Shown: positions 44,685 to 53,294 of the stretch, in pieces | How the letters are laid out: each line of letters begins with the position of its first letter | How positions within the stretch are numbered: position 1 is the stretch's first letter | The notes under the pieces: generated by a model | Database searches by the model: none | What the model saw: only the letters and a program-made list of their open reading frames with translations | Told to the model about the DNA's origin: nothing | Position numbers and translations under genes: made by a program | Source: Gammaproteobacteria bacterium | Lineage (GTDB): Bacteria > Pseudomonadota > Gammaproteobacteria > Pseudomonadales > UBA5518 | DNA length: 64,000 bases | Reading direction: 5' to 3' | NCBI GenBank assembly: GCA_016718385.1 | Contig: JADKDK010000009.1 | Coordinates: 51,155-115,154, forward strand

Positions 44685-44700
44685 ATGTAAACGTTTACAT
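44685..44700. promoter_or_regulatory. LacI-family operator (perfect palindrome)
   Basis: ATGTAAACGTTTACAT is a perfect 16-bp palindrome of the LacI/GalR class and matches the half-sites of 39191-39208. It directly adjoins the -10 box of the promoter at 44699-44728. Confidence 0.85.
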
Positions 44701-44728
44701 TCTATCGACCAAAAAAACCAGGTGTCAA
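44699..44728 (-). promoter_or_regulatory. Sigma-70 promoter for the isomerase/GH39 unit
   Basis: On the minus strand TTGACA (44723-44728), an 18-base spacer containing a T7 run, and TAGAAT (44699-44704) form a near-consensus promoter. The -10 overlaps the operator by two bases, so repression by steric block is expected. Confidence 0.75.
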
Positions 44729-44794
44729 CTCGTGAAAGAGCGTCCTCCTGTGCGCCAACCGCGGCGGGCTGGATTCGACCCGGAAGCGCTTCAC

Positions 44795-45252
44795 TCAGTC
44801 GGCGTCGAGCTGAACGACCTGGTTCACATGCCCTTCCGGATCGAGCACGAACGCTCAACTGAGCCGATGCGACTCGACGCGACGGATCGGATCGGATCGG
44901 ATCGGCTCGGCTCGGCTCGGCTCGGCTCGGCCAGCGTGCCGCCGGCTGCCTCGGCGCGCCGCGCGAGAGCGTCGATATCGGCGGTGATGAAGCCCTGCAC
45001 CGACTCGCCAACCGTCGGGGCGGCGGAATCCAGGTACTTGATCAGCGTCAGCGAACCGCCACCGGGGTAGGTGGCCTGGAACGTGATCTCGTCGATCCTG
45101 CACCTGAGCATGACGTCCTGGTGCCGATCGAAACGGACCAGACCGAACACCTCCTCGTAGAACCCGGCCATTCCCTCCAGATCGTGCACGAAGATTTTGC
45201 TGAAGCCGTACTGCGCGTCGCGGGTGGCGCCGGATGGGCGAATTTCTGCCAT
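44795..45252 (-). pseudogene. VOC/glyoxalase-family protein broken at a pentanucleotide repeat
   Basis: The start at 45252 (CGGAGTGACC before ATG) encodes YGFSKIFVHDLEGMAGFYEEVFG and GGTLAEP, about 115 residues of a VOC domain. The expected C-terminal end FVLDPEGHVNQVVQLDAD is present to the stop at 44795-44797, but in another frame. The 71 bases between are mostly a 5-bp tandem repeat and include a TGA in the downstream frame, so changing repeat number alone would not repair it. Confidence 0.7.
44883..44932. repeat. Pentanucleotide tandem repeat inside a VOC gene
   Basis: Ten consecutive 5-bp units: four CGGAT, five CGGCT and one CGGCC. It lies in the coding region of the glyoxalase-like gene. 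Because the unit is not a multiple of three, slippage here changes reading frame. Confidence 0.9.
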
Positions 45253-45288
45253 GGTCACTCCGTTATTTCCAAAAATCGCTGAGCACAC

Positions 45289-45498
45289 TCAGCGCATCAG
45301 TGCACCACCATTGACGTGGCACACCTGTCCGTTGATCCAACGCCCGTCTTCAGAAAGCAGCATCGCGACCACTCCGGCGATGTCCTCTGGCTTGCCGACG
45401 CGACGCCCCGGAATCTTCGCCAGTTCCGAATCGATGAATTCCCGCGGAAGTTGTTCGCTCGCCCGCATGGCATCCGTCAAGGTGAAGCCGGGATCCCG
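45289..45498 (-). pseudogene. Short-chain dehydrogenase C-terminal fragment
   Basis: About 67 residues, PGFTLTDAMRASEQLPREFI through KIPGRRVGKPEDIAGVVAML to INGQVCHVNGGALMR, match only the end of an SDR. The cofactor and catalytic regions are absent. It lies 36 bases before the VOC pseudogene, within the debris zone. Confidence 0.75.
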
Positions 45499-45626
45499 CG
45501 TTGCACCCCGGCCCCGCCAGCAGGCGCCGTTGCCGCTTTTGGCACACGGCACGCCGGCATACAGCGCCCCCGCAACTCACCGAAACCACCACACCTGACG
45601 GGCACCGCGACACGGGAAGCTAAGTC

Positions 45627-46127
45627 ATGATCGAGTGCATTTTCCAGGGCAGCCGGGCGCTGGTACTGATCGCGGTGTTCGTGACCGCGGTGTCGTCCCT
45701 GCTGCTCTACGCGAGCAGGCTGAACGTGCTCGCGAACGTCGTGCTCGATTTCGCGCGGCAGGTGCCCGCAATGGTCGCCGAAGGCAAGGTGCTCGCGGTG
45801 CAGTTCCTGAAGTTGCTGAACCTCGATCACGCTGCACCTTATCGCGGCGAGCCTCTACTGGCTGTTCGTGACGCCGCTGCGCGCGCGCGACAGTGCATTG
45901 CTATATATGCGTTGCAGATCACCACGTTCCACGACCTCGAGATCACGCTGGCGCCGGTGGCCGTCGTGATCATGGTGATCCTGTTCCTCGAGCAGATCGT
46001 GGCGAACGGAGCCTCGGTGGTCATGCTGGGCGCCGACGCGTACCAGACCAAGGCCGAGATCGCCGCCGACCGCTCGCGCGGAGTGCCCCCGATCGGCGTG
46101 GGGTACAGCTGCAGCATCCGGCGGTGA
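45627..46127 (+). CDS. YqhA/UPF0114-like membrane protein with two compensating shifts
   Basis: 166 residues as read. The N-terminus MIECIFQGSRALVLIAVFVT and the later helix LEITLAPVAVVIMVILFLEQI fit the small YqhA/UPF0114 membrane family. Between them about 25 residues are in the wrong frame. Removing one base near 45825 and two in TATATAT (45902-45908) gives a sensible membrane helix (LITLHLIAASLYWLFVTPL). The two shifts add to three, so the frame stays open. The C-terminus runs into the 71-bp duplicated segment. Function of the family is unknown. Confidence 0.6.
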   Translation: MIECIFQGSRALVLIAVFVTAVSSLLLYASRLNVLANVVLDFARQVPAMVAEGKVLAVQFLKLLNLDHAAPYRGEPLLAVRDAAARARQCIAIYALQITTFHDLEITLAPVAVVIMVILFLEQIVANGASVVMLGADAYQTKAEIAADRSRGVPPIGVGYSCSIRR

Positions 46128-46186
46128 TCTACGGCGGCGGCGAGGCGGGCTACATCGACTTTGCGCGCATGGCTGGCTGAACCGGC
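46116..46186 (+). repeat. 71-bp direct repeat, displaced copy of OYE 3' end
   Basis: Matches 25103-25173 at 69 of 71 positions, including the stop codon context, but no Old Yellow Enzyme gene precedes it. It overlaps the end of the YqhA-like frame and marks a recombination junction just before cluster B. Confidence 0.85.
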
Positions 46187-46217
46187 GGCGGCGCCATCGA
46201 ATGCGGGAGAGCCCCGC

Positions 46218-47462
46218 TCAGGATCGGTAAGCCTCCCTGCCCACACCCTGCACGGGAATTCCCTGGCGCGGCAGCATCTCGTGCTGCAGCGCGTACATCG
46301 CGGCAGCAGCCTCGTCGATCGCCTTGACGAAGGCGATCGAACCGGCGAGCAGCGGCGCGAGCAGCGCGCGATCCTGGACCCGCGCCGGCGGATACTCGTG
46401 CTCGACCACGAGGTACGTGTTCGCCGGATCCAGCGGCAGCAGTTCGCGCGCCGCGAGCTGGTGATCCAGCCAGTCGACGGTCCGGTTCTGCAGATACCCC
46501 AGCGGATCGTGGCGCGCGGTGCCGGGCAGCTCGTGCTGGCTGAACACGGTCTGCTTCTTCCACGCGCTGGACTGCGCGGCGGGATCATCGGCGGGCATCG
46601 CGCCGTGCCAGTCGCCGCGCTGCAGGGTCTGCCCGCCGTAGCCCCAGGCGGCGAGGCCGCGCGGATCTATCACCTGCCCCTTCACATGGAACCCCGCCAC
46701 CAGGAAGGCGTAGCCCGCGTCCTTCAGGTACTGGAAGACCGAGCGCGTATCCTGGCCCATGAGGATCGCGTGCGAGGGGTCGTAATGGATGCGGAACTGA
46801 TCGCCGACGCCATGTTTCTCGCAGATCCGGTGCAGCGCGATCCACGGACCCGGAGCGTAGGCGATGTTGTTGTGCCAGGCGTCGTTCACCGTCCAGCCGG
46901 GCATCGGGCACTGCTCGACCCGGTAGGTGAGTCCGCGCGCCTTCGCTGCCGCGAGCAGTGGCACGAAGACTTCCTCGAACATCACCAGATTGGCGTCCAT
47001 CTGCAGTTGCGGATTGCGCCCGACGAAGCCGCAGACGCCATCCACGCCGAGCATTGCCGCGGCGTCGAACACGCGCAGCATGAACTCGTGCTTGCGCCGG
47101 CGCACCCCTGCGTCGGCGGCCAGCATGTTGTCGAAGTACGCGAGATCCGAGAGCCCGACCGCGCTGGCGCACATCGCCGCGCGCACGCGTGCCGCTCGCC
47201 GCGCGTCGAAGGGTTCGCGCAGGTCGAGCGTATTGGCGACCGGATCGAGCAGCGCCGCGGCGGGCACGTCGCTGACGTCGGGATGCAACGCCGCGGAGAG
47301 CTGTATGTTCGGCGCGCCGATCTCGCGCGCGTACTCCAGCCACTCCTCGATGGCGAGATCCGGATCCGGGTCGCGCCGCTCGCGCGGCGTGAGTTCCTGC
47401 AGTGCCGCCGTGAGCACGCTGAGCTTCATGTGCCGGGGACGGAACGGCGCGCTCGCGCTCAT
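46218..47462 (-). CDS. Xylose-isomerase-like TIM-barrel sugar isomerase/epimerase, cluster B
   Basis: 414 residues, a close paralogue of 31820-33064 with the same length and landmarks (CGFVGRNPQLQMDANLVMFE, QFRIHYDPSHAILMGQD, AGFHVKGQVID, LVVEHEYPPARVQDR). The ATG at 47462 overlaps the Gfo/Idh stop (ATGA). Last gene of cluster B; a predicted cytosolic keto-sugar or glycoside processing enzyme. Confidence 0.88.
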   Translation of the reverse strand: MSASAPFRPRHMKLSVLTAALQELTPRERRDPDPDLAIEEWLEYAREIGAPNIQLSAALHPDVSDVPAAALLDPVANTLDLREPFDARRAARVRAAMCASAVGLSDLAYFDNMLAADAGVRRRKHEFMLRVFDAAAMLGVDGVCGFVGRNPQLQMDANLVMFEEVFVPLLAAAKARGLTYRVEQCPMPGWTVNDAWHNNIAYAPGPWIALHRICEKHGVGDQFRIHYDPSHAILMGQDTRSVFQYLKDAGYAFLVAGFHVKGQVIDPRGLAAWGYGGQTLQRGDWHGAMPADDPAAQSSAWKKQTVFSQHELPGTARHDPLGYLQNRTVDWLDHQLAARELLPLDPANTYLVVEHEYPPARVQDRALLAPLLAGSIAFVKAIDEAAAAMYALQHEMLPRQGIPVQGVGREAYRS

Positions 47463-48604
47463 GCGCTGATCTCCATCCAGGTCTGGCCCGCGCGACTGGA
47501 CGCCAGCGTCGCTTCGATGAAGCGCATGCCCCGGACTCCGGCTTCGATGCCGGGGAAGCGCTCCTCCGCACCCGGCACGCCGTGGATCGCATCGGCAAAG
47601 CCGCGGTAGAGATTGGCCATGGCCTCGGCCAGCCCCTGCGGATGTCCGGGCGGGAGCTGGCTCGCCGTGCGCGCCAGCTCCGCATTGAAGCGTTGGCCGG
47701 GCGTGAACACCTGCCGCGGCGCGTCTTCGCGCAGATGCGTCAGGATCGCCGGCGTCTCGTGACTCCATTTCAATGCGCCGCGGCTGCCATAGACGGCGAT
47801 CTGCACGCCGTTCTCCTCGCCCGTGGCGATCTGGCTCGCGCGCAGCACTCCATGCACGCCGCAGGCCGTGCGCAACAGCGTCGTGCCGTCCACGTCCAGC
47901 GCATTGTCGGGACGGAAGGTGTCGAGATCCGCCAGCACGCGCGCAATGCGCAAGCCCGTGGTGTACTCCGCCAGGTTGAAGGCATGCACGCCGATGTCGC
48001 CATAGCAGCAACTCGGCCCCGATCGCGCCGGATCCAGCCGCCAGATCGACTGGCGCATCGCCGCATCGTGCATGGCCGCGTTGATCCAGCCCTGGTAGTA
48101 CTGCGCGTCGATCTTCTGCAGCGCACCGATCTCGCCGGCCGCGATCATCGCGCGCATCTGCCGCACCATCGGGTAGCCCGTGTAGGTGTGAGCGATGCAC
48201 ACCTTGCGCCCGCCGTCCCGCGCGCGCCGTTCCAGCTCGAGCGCCTCGCTCGCGGTCATCGTGAACGGCTTCTCGCAGATCACGTGCAGCCCCGACTCCA
48301 GGGCCCGCAGCACCATCGGGTAGTGCAGGTGATTCGGCGTCAGCACCGCGAGCACCTCGATGCGCTCACCCTCGGCGAGCCGGCTCTCGGCCGCGAGCAT
48401 CTCGTCGAGGCCTGCATATGCGCGCTCGGGGTCGAGACCGAGCGCCCGCGCGTGCGCGCGATTGCGCGAGACGTCGGTGCCGAATGCGCCCCCCTTCAGC
48501 TCGAAGCGCTCCGACAGCGCCGCCGCGGCGCGATGCACGCCGCCGATCAGCGAGCGCGGGCCACCGCCGACCAGGCCGAGCGGAATACGACGCGAGACGT
48601 TCAT
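47459..48604 (-). CDS. Gfo/Idh/MocA family oxidoreductase, cluster B
   Basis: 381 residues, a paralogue of the cluster A enzyme. NAD(P) region is IPLGLVGGGPRSLIGGVHRAA, catalytic-site motif HVICEKPFTMTA, and the substrate half GPSCCYGDIGVHAFNLAEYTTG. Overlaps both neighbours by ATGA (48601-48604 and 47459-47462), showing tight translational coupling MFS-Gfo/Idh-isomerase. Confidence 0.9.
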   Translation of the reverse strand: MNVSRRIPLGLVGGGPRSLIGGVHRAAAALSERFELKGGAFGTDVSRNRAHARALGLDPERAYAGLDEMLAAESRLAEGERIEVLAVLTPNHLHYPMVLRALESGLHVICEKPFTMTASEALELERRARDGGRKVCIAHTYTGYPMVRQMRAMIAAGEIGALQKIDAQYYQGWINAAMHDAAMRQSIWRLDPARSGPSCCYGDIGVHAFNLAEYTTGLRIARVLADLDTFRPDNALDVDGTTLLRTACGVHGVLRASQIATGEENGVQIAVYGSRGALKWSHETPAILTHLREDAPRQVFTPGQRFNAELARTASQLPPGHPQGLAEAMANLYRGFADAIHGVPGAEERFPGIEAGVRGMRFIEATLASSRAGQTWMEISA

Positions 48605-49830
48605 TGCTCCGCCTCGGGCGCCACGGTCGCCACCGTATCGCGGAACAGCAACAGGAAGGCCCCGGAAACGACGAGTGCGAAGCCCGACGGGAACAGCCAC
48701 ACCTCGCGCCAGTCGTGCCCGGCGGCGAGCGTGTAGCGGTCGGTGATCATGCCCGCGATCCAGAAGCCGATCAGCATGCCGAGCCCGTAGGTGGCCAGCG
48801 TGACCAGTCCCTGCGCCGAGGCCTTGAAGCGCGGGCCTGCGCGCGCGTCGGTGTAGACCTGCCCGGCCACGAAGAAGAAGTCGTAGCACACACCGTGCAG
48901 CGCGATGCCGACCAGCAGCATCCACAGCAGCTCGCTGGCGTTGCCGAAGGCGAACAGCGCGTAGCGCAGGGCCCACGCGAGCATGCCCAGCAGCAGCGTG
49001 CGCCTGAAACCGAAACGGTGGAAGAACCACGGCAGCAACAGGATGAAGCCGGCCTCCGATATCTGCCCGATCGTCATCTTGCCCGTCGGATTCGCCACGC
49101 CCGCCTCGGCGAGGAACAGGTTCGCATTCTGGTAGTAGAACGCGAGCGGCACGCAGATCAGCACGGCCGAGCAGAAGAACACCGCGAAATTCCGCTCCTT
49201 CAGCAGGCCCAGGGCCTCGACCCCGAGCAGCGCGCGCACCTGCGACTCGCCGCCACGCACCGGCGGCGTCGCCGGCAGCGAGAAGCCGTAGAGACCGAGC
49301 ACAGCCGAGGCAACAGCCGCGAGCAGGAAGGTGTTGCGCAACGCGCCCGCGGCGATGTTCGCGCGATCGTCCCACGCGAACGCGTAGCTGATCGCGAGCC
49401 CTGCGACGATCCAGCCCACGGTGCCCCACATGCGCACGGGCGGGAACTCCGTCGTGGTGTCGCGCATCTGGCGGAAGCACACCGCGTTGGCGAGAGCGAG
49501 CGTCGGCATGTAGACGATCATGTAGGCGAGCGCCAACGGATAGAACGAGGCGAACTCCGGCGCCGCGTACATGCGCCACAGCAGCACCGCGCCGGCCAGG
49601 TGCAGCAGCGCGAATATGCGCTCGGCGTTCACGAAGCGGTCGGCGACCAGGCCCACGAAGAGCGGCGCGACAATGGCACCCCAGGACTGCGTCGCGAAGA
49701 CCAGGCCGGTCTGCTCCCCGCTGGCGCGCAGGTTGGTCGCGAGGAATGTACCCAGCGTCACGAACCAGGCTCCCCACACGAAGAACTGCAGGAACATCAT
49801 CAGGCACAGCCGCGCGCGCATCCTGGACAT
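48601..49830 (-). CDS. NupG-like MFS sugar/nucleoside transporter, cluster B
   Basis: 409 residues, about twelve membrane helices, a paralogue of 34206-35429 (LMMFLQFFVWGAWFVTLGTF, VRMWGTVGWIVAGLAISYAF, HGVCYDFFFVAGQVYTDARAG). I placed the start at the Met at 49830, 18 bases after the GMC stop. Predicted inner-membrane importer of the glycoside or keto-glycoside processed in this cluster. Confidence 0.9.
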   Translation of the reverse strand: MSRMRARLCLMMFLQFFVWGAWFVTLGTFLATNLRASGEQTGLVFATQSWGAIVAPLFVGLVADRFVNAERIFALLHLAGAVLLWRMYAAPEFASFYPLALAYMIVYMPTLALANAVCFRQMRDTTTEFPPVRMWGTVGWIVAGLAISYAFAWDDRANIAAGALRNTFLLAAVASAVLGLYGFSLPATPPVRGGESQVRALLGVEALGLLKERNFAVFFCSAVLICVPLAFYYQNANLFLAEAGVANPTGKMTIGQISEAGFILLLPWFFHRFGFRRTLLLGMLAWALRYALFAFGNASELLWMLLVGIALHGVCYDFFFVAGQVYTDARAGPRFKASAQGLVTLATYGLGMLIGFWIAGMITDRYTLAAGHDWREVWLFPSGFALVVSGAFLLLFRDTVATVAPEAEQ

Positions 49831-49847
49831 GAGGCCGGCTCCCCGCG

Positions 49848-51538
49848 TCACACCCTGCCGCCACGCACTTGTTCGACCGCATGGTTCGCAGCCCGCGCGG
49901 TGAGCGCCATGAAGGTGAGCGAGGGATTGACCACGCCGCAGGAGCTCATGCTGGAACCATCGGTGACGAAGAGATTGGGCACGTCGTGCGACTGGTTCCA
50001 GCCGTTCAGCACCGATCGCTGCGGGTCGCGGCCCATGCAGGCCCCGCCCATTTCGTGAATCGCGTCCCCGGGCGTGGAGGGCGTCGCCACCGACAGCACG
50101 TTCTGCAGGCCCGCGCCCTCGAGCATCGCCCGTGCCTGCTGCGCCGCGTCCTGCAGGAGCTTCTTCTCGTTGTCGCGAAAGCGCACGTCGAAGCGCACCT
50201 GCGGCATGCCGTGCCGGTCGACGAGCTTCGGATCCAGCGTGATCCGGTTCTCCGCGTAGGGAAGGCACTCCCCAAAGCCGGCGAGGAAGAACGCCCAGGC
50301 GGGCGGCTGGCGCAGCGCCTGCTTGAAGCCCGCGCCGAAGCCCGGGATCGCGGTGGCGATCATCGGCGCCTCCAGCGCCATCGCGCCGCCCTGGAAGCCG
50401 TAGCCGCGCAGGAATTCGCCGTCGGGCTCCTGTGCATCGAGGTTGCGAAAGCGTGGTATGTAGATCCCGTTGGGGCGATAGCCGTAGTAATACCTGCCCA
50501 TGAACTCGGTGGTGATGCCGAAGGCGATGGCGCCGTTGACGTGATCCATCACGTAGCGCCCGAGCATGCCGCTGCGGTTCGCGAGACCCTGGGGGAAGCT
50601 CTCGGAGCGCGAGTTCAGCAGCACCTGCACGCTGCCGATGGTGGAACCGCAGAGAAAGACGAGCCTCGACCCGAAGCGCGTACGCGCGCCGGTTTCCGTG
50701 TCGATGACGCGCACGCCCGTGACACGCCCGCGTGCCGCGTCGTAGTCGATTCCTCGACGAGGCTGTTCGCGCGCAGCGTGAGATTGCCGGTGCGGCTCGC
50801 TGCCGGCAGCGTCGAGCTCAGGCTGCTGAAGTACGCACCCGGCGAACAACCGCGCTGGCACACGCCGCAGTAGTGGCAGGCGGCGCGGTCGCCGAGCGGT
50901 TCGGTGAGATTCGCGACCCGGCCGATGGTCATGCGCCGCGCGGGAAACTGTGCCTCGATCCGCTGTTTCATGGCCTTCTCGACCACGGACATCTGCATCG
51001 CCGGCTGGAACACGCTGTCCGGCAGTTGCACCAGCTGCTCGGCCTGGCCGCTCACGCCGATGAAACGCTCGACGTGTGCGTACCACGGCTCGAGGTCGCG
51101 GTAACGGATCGGCCAGTCGACGCCGTGGCCGTCGCGCCGGTTTGCCTCGAAGTCCAGATCGCTCCAGCGATAGACCTGCCGCGCCCAGAGCAGCGACTTG
51201 CCGCCGACCACGTCGGCGCGAAGCCAGTGGAAAGGTGCATCCTGCGCTTGCGTGTACGGGTAGTCCGAATCCTTGACCCAGAAGTGCCGCGTGGTCTCGT
51301 CGAAAGCATAGGATTTGCTCTGCACCGCGTAATCGCGCGCGTAGAGCTCGCGCAGCGGCTTGCCGCCGAAGGGAATCTTCCACGGCGGCGTGTGTTCGGT
51401 GGTGTAACCGGAACCGTGCGTCAGCGGCCTGCCGCGATCGAGGACCAGCACCTTCAGGCCCTTCTCGGTGAGCTCCTTCGCGGCCCAGCCCCCCGTGACA
51501 CCCGAACCGACCACGATGACGTCGAAATCCATGCTCAT
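49848..51538 (-). pseudogene. GMC oxidoreductase, sugar dehydrogenase-type, cluster B (single frameshift)
   Basis: About 563 residues after correction, highly similar to 35817-37508. FAD motif VVGSGVTGGWAAKEL, RADVVGGKSLLWARQVYRW, Cys cluster CHYCGVCQRGC, active-site HEMGGACMGRDP and NPSLTFMALTARAANHA are all present. Frame is lost at about 50752, where the coding strand has GAGGAATCGA and one more G would give the expected EGIDYDA. This one-base deletion in a G run looks like a sequencing error. The start at 51538 follows AGAGGATCGGGGA. Confidence 0.85.
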
Positions 51539-51619
51539 TCCCCGATCCTCTTGTCGTTTTCGCGCGTCAGGCCCGTTACGCCCCTCGACCTTGCGCCGCA
51601 CTACACGCCCTGCCGGCGC

Positions 51620-52222
51620 TCAGTGACTCCAGTGCGTCCCCACCTTGGCGAAGTCGAAGTCACCGTCGTAGCGCATGGGCATGGGGTTGTATTCGAGGAA
51701 CTCCGTGGCCCCGAGTTCGGAGCTGAAATAGCCCACCACTGTCAGCTCCTTGAGCTTGGCGAAGAACGGCGTGCGCTCATCGATCAGTTTCGCCATCGTC
51801 GCCAGGAATCCCGGCGGAAGCGGACTCACGTAAGCGGCGGCGTTCTTCTCGGCCTCGGAGAGTGCCGCAACACGCTGCTCGGCGGTGCACCCGAGGAAAT
51901 CCGTGCCGTAGGCGGTGCGGCAGGACGCATCGAGCGCCGCGAGGCCGTCGAGAAAGATCCCGCGCTCGGTATCGGTGTACCAGTCGGCGACCATCATCTC
52001 GATGAAACGCGGCACACCGGCCTCGATGGCGCCCGGCGTATCCGTCGCGGGGAGGATCATCTCGGCGAGCACGCGCACCATCTCCGGCTGGTGGCCCTGC
52101 AGCACCACCCGGGATGCCGAGGTGGTCGGCGCCTCGCCGGCAATCACGCGCAGCGTGGGCGAGCCGACCATGACCCCGGCCATCGTGGATATGGCCGCCA
52201 GCATCATTTCACGTCGGTTCAT
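51620..52222 (-). CDS. Gluconate 2-dehydrogenase subunit 3 family protein (Tat), cluster B
   Basis: 200 residues, a paralogue of 37560-38165. The N-terminus MNRREMMLAAISTMAGVMVG is a twin-arginine-type leader. The mature part shares AEMILPATDTPGAIEAGVPRF, MMVADWYTDTERGIF and KELTVVGYFSSELGATEF. Expected to escort the GMC subunit encoded downstream to the periplasm. AGGGAG precedes the start. Confidence 0.92.
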   Translation of the reverse strand: MNRREMMLAAISTMAGVMVGSPTLRVIAGEAPTTSASRVVLQGHQPEMVRVLAEMILPATDTPGAIEAGVPRFIEMMVADWYTDTERGIFLDGLAALDASCRTAYGTDFLGCTAEQRVAALSEAEKNAAAYVSPLPPGFLATMAKLIDERTPFFAKLKELTVVGYFSSELGATEFLEYNPMPMRYDGDFDFAKVGTHWSH

Positions 52223-52245
52223 CGCGATTCACTCCCTGTAGGCAT

Positions 52246-53139
52246 TCATTCACAATCGAGCGGCATCGGCGAGGCCGCGGGAGAGCCGATACGACCTGCC
52301 CAGGCGATCGCGCGCTGCAGCAGCCCACGGTACTGCGGCTCGGCGAATGTCTCCGCGGTATGCCCCAGCGCGGCATAGAACACCCGGCCCTGGCGCACGC
52401 AGTGCTTCCAGATCATCGGGTGGTCCGCGCCCATCGCGAGCGAGGTGCCGTCGAAGAATTCGCCCGGTGCGTAGCTGCTCTCGTCGATCGTCGCCAGCAC
52501 GCGGATATCCGGCGCGCGCGGGCTCTTCGCAAAGGAGTACCACTCGTCGGTACGCTGCCATTCCGTGCCGAGCGGCGCGACGATCGGGTCCGCGGGCTGC
52601 TCGATGCGCAGGGTCGCCTGCTGGAATTGCGGGGCCATCGGATGACCGATGAACTGCGCGCGGATCACCGTGTCGAGGTACCACGGCCACGGCGCGTGAC
52701 TGTTGTCGCCGGCGGCATGGATGCCGACGTAGCCGCCGCCCTGCTCCAGCCAGGACTGGAACGCCTCGCGCTGTTGCGGCAGCAGCACGTCGCCGGTGAC
52801 GTTGTTCCACACGACCACGTCGAAGTGCGCCAGATCCTCTGCATTGAACACGGCGCCGCTGTCGGTGAGGAAGACGCTCCAGCCCTGCTCGCCCGCCATC
52901 TGCTGCAGCAACTGCTTCGCGGCAGGTATCGCTTCCTTGTGGATAAAGGAGTTTGTCTTGGAGAACACCAGCACCGCCGGGTGCTGCAACGGCGGCAGCT
53001 GCGGGCGCTCGGTCTCGAACACGGGGCTGCGCAGGAATCCCATCGATCGTACCTGCCAGACGCCATAGCCGGCAAACGCCAGTGCGGCCACCAGCAGAAC
53101 CCCGAGCACGCGCCAGCACCAGCGCCAACGTGTAGTCAT
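52246..53139 (-). CDS. Membrane-anchored ThuA-like domain protein, cluster B
   Basis: 297 residues, a paralogue of 38188-39081. The anchor is at about residues 8-28 (WRVLGVLLVAALAFAGYGVW), followed by VLVFSKTNSFIHKEAIPAAK, FDVVVWNNVTGDVLL, GGGYVGIHAAGDNSH and WKHCVRQGRVFYAALGHT. A periplasmic ThuA-type domain of uncertain reaction, always first in the core unit of both clusters here. Confidence 0.88.
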   Translation of the reverse strand: MTTRWRWCWRVLGVLLVAALAFAGYGVWQVRSMGFLRSPVFETERPQLPPLQHPAVLVFSKTNSFIHKEAIPAAKQLLQQMAGEQGWSVFLTDSGAVFNAEDLAHFDVVVWNNVTGDVLLPQQREAFQSWLEQGGGYVGIHAAGDNSHAPWPWYLDTVIRAQFIGHPMAPQFQQATLRIEQPADPIVAPLGTEWQRTDEWYSFAKSPRAPDIRVLATIDESSYAPGEFFDGTSLAMGADHPMIWKHCVRQGRVFYAALGHTAETFAEPQYRGLLQRAIAWAGRIGSPAASPMPLDCE

Positions 53140-53294
53140 CGTCGCTGCCCTCTCTCGAGAAATGAGCCAATGCACCGATCGCTCATGGATGCTCCCGGAC
53201 TTCGTTATCGTCTTTCTTTTGCATGATACAGCCGGCAATTGACTTATCCATACCGCGCGCACGCACCGCTGCCCCTGGCGCGCGCTCGGCTCTG

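Noticed and set aside
44883..44932. CRISPR or functional phase-variation switch
   Set aside because: Units are only 5 bp without spacers, and a stop codon beyond the tract prevents repair by slippage.
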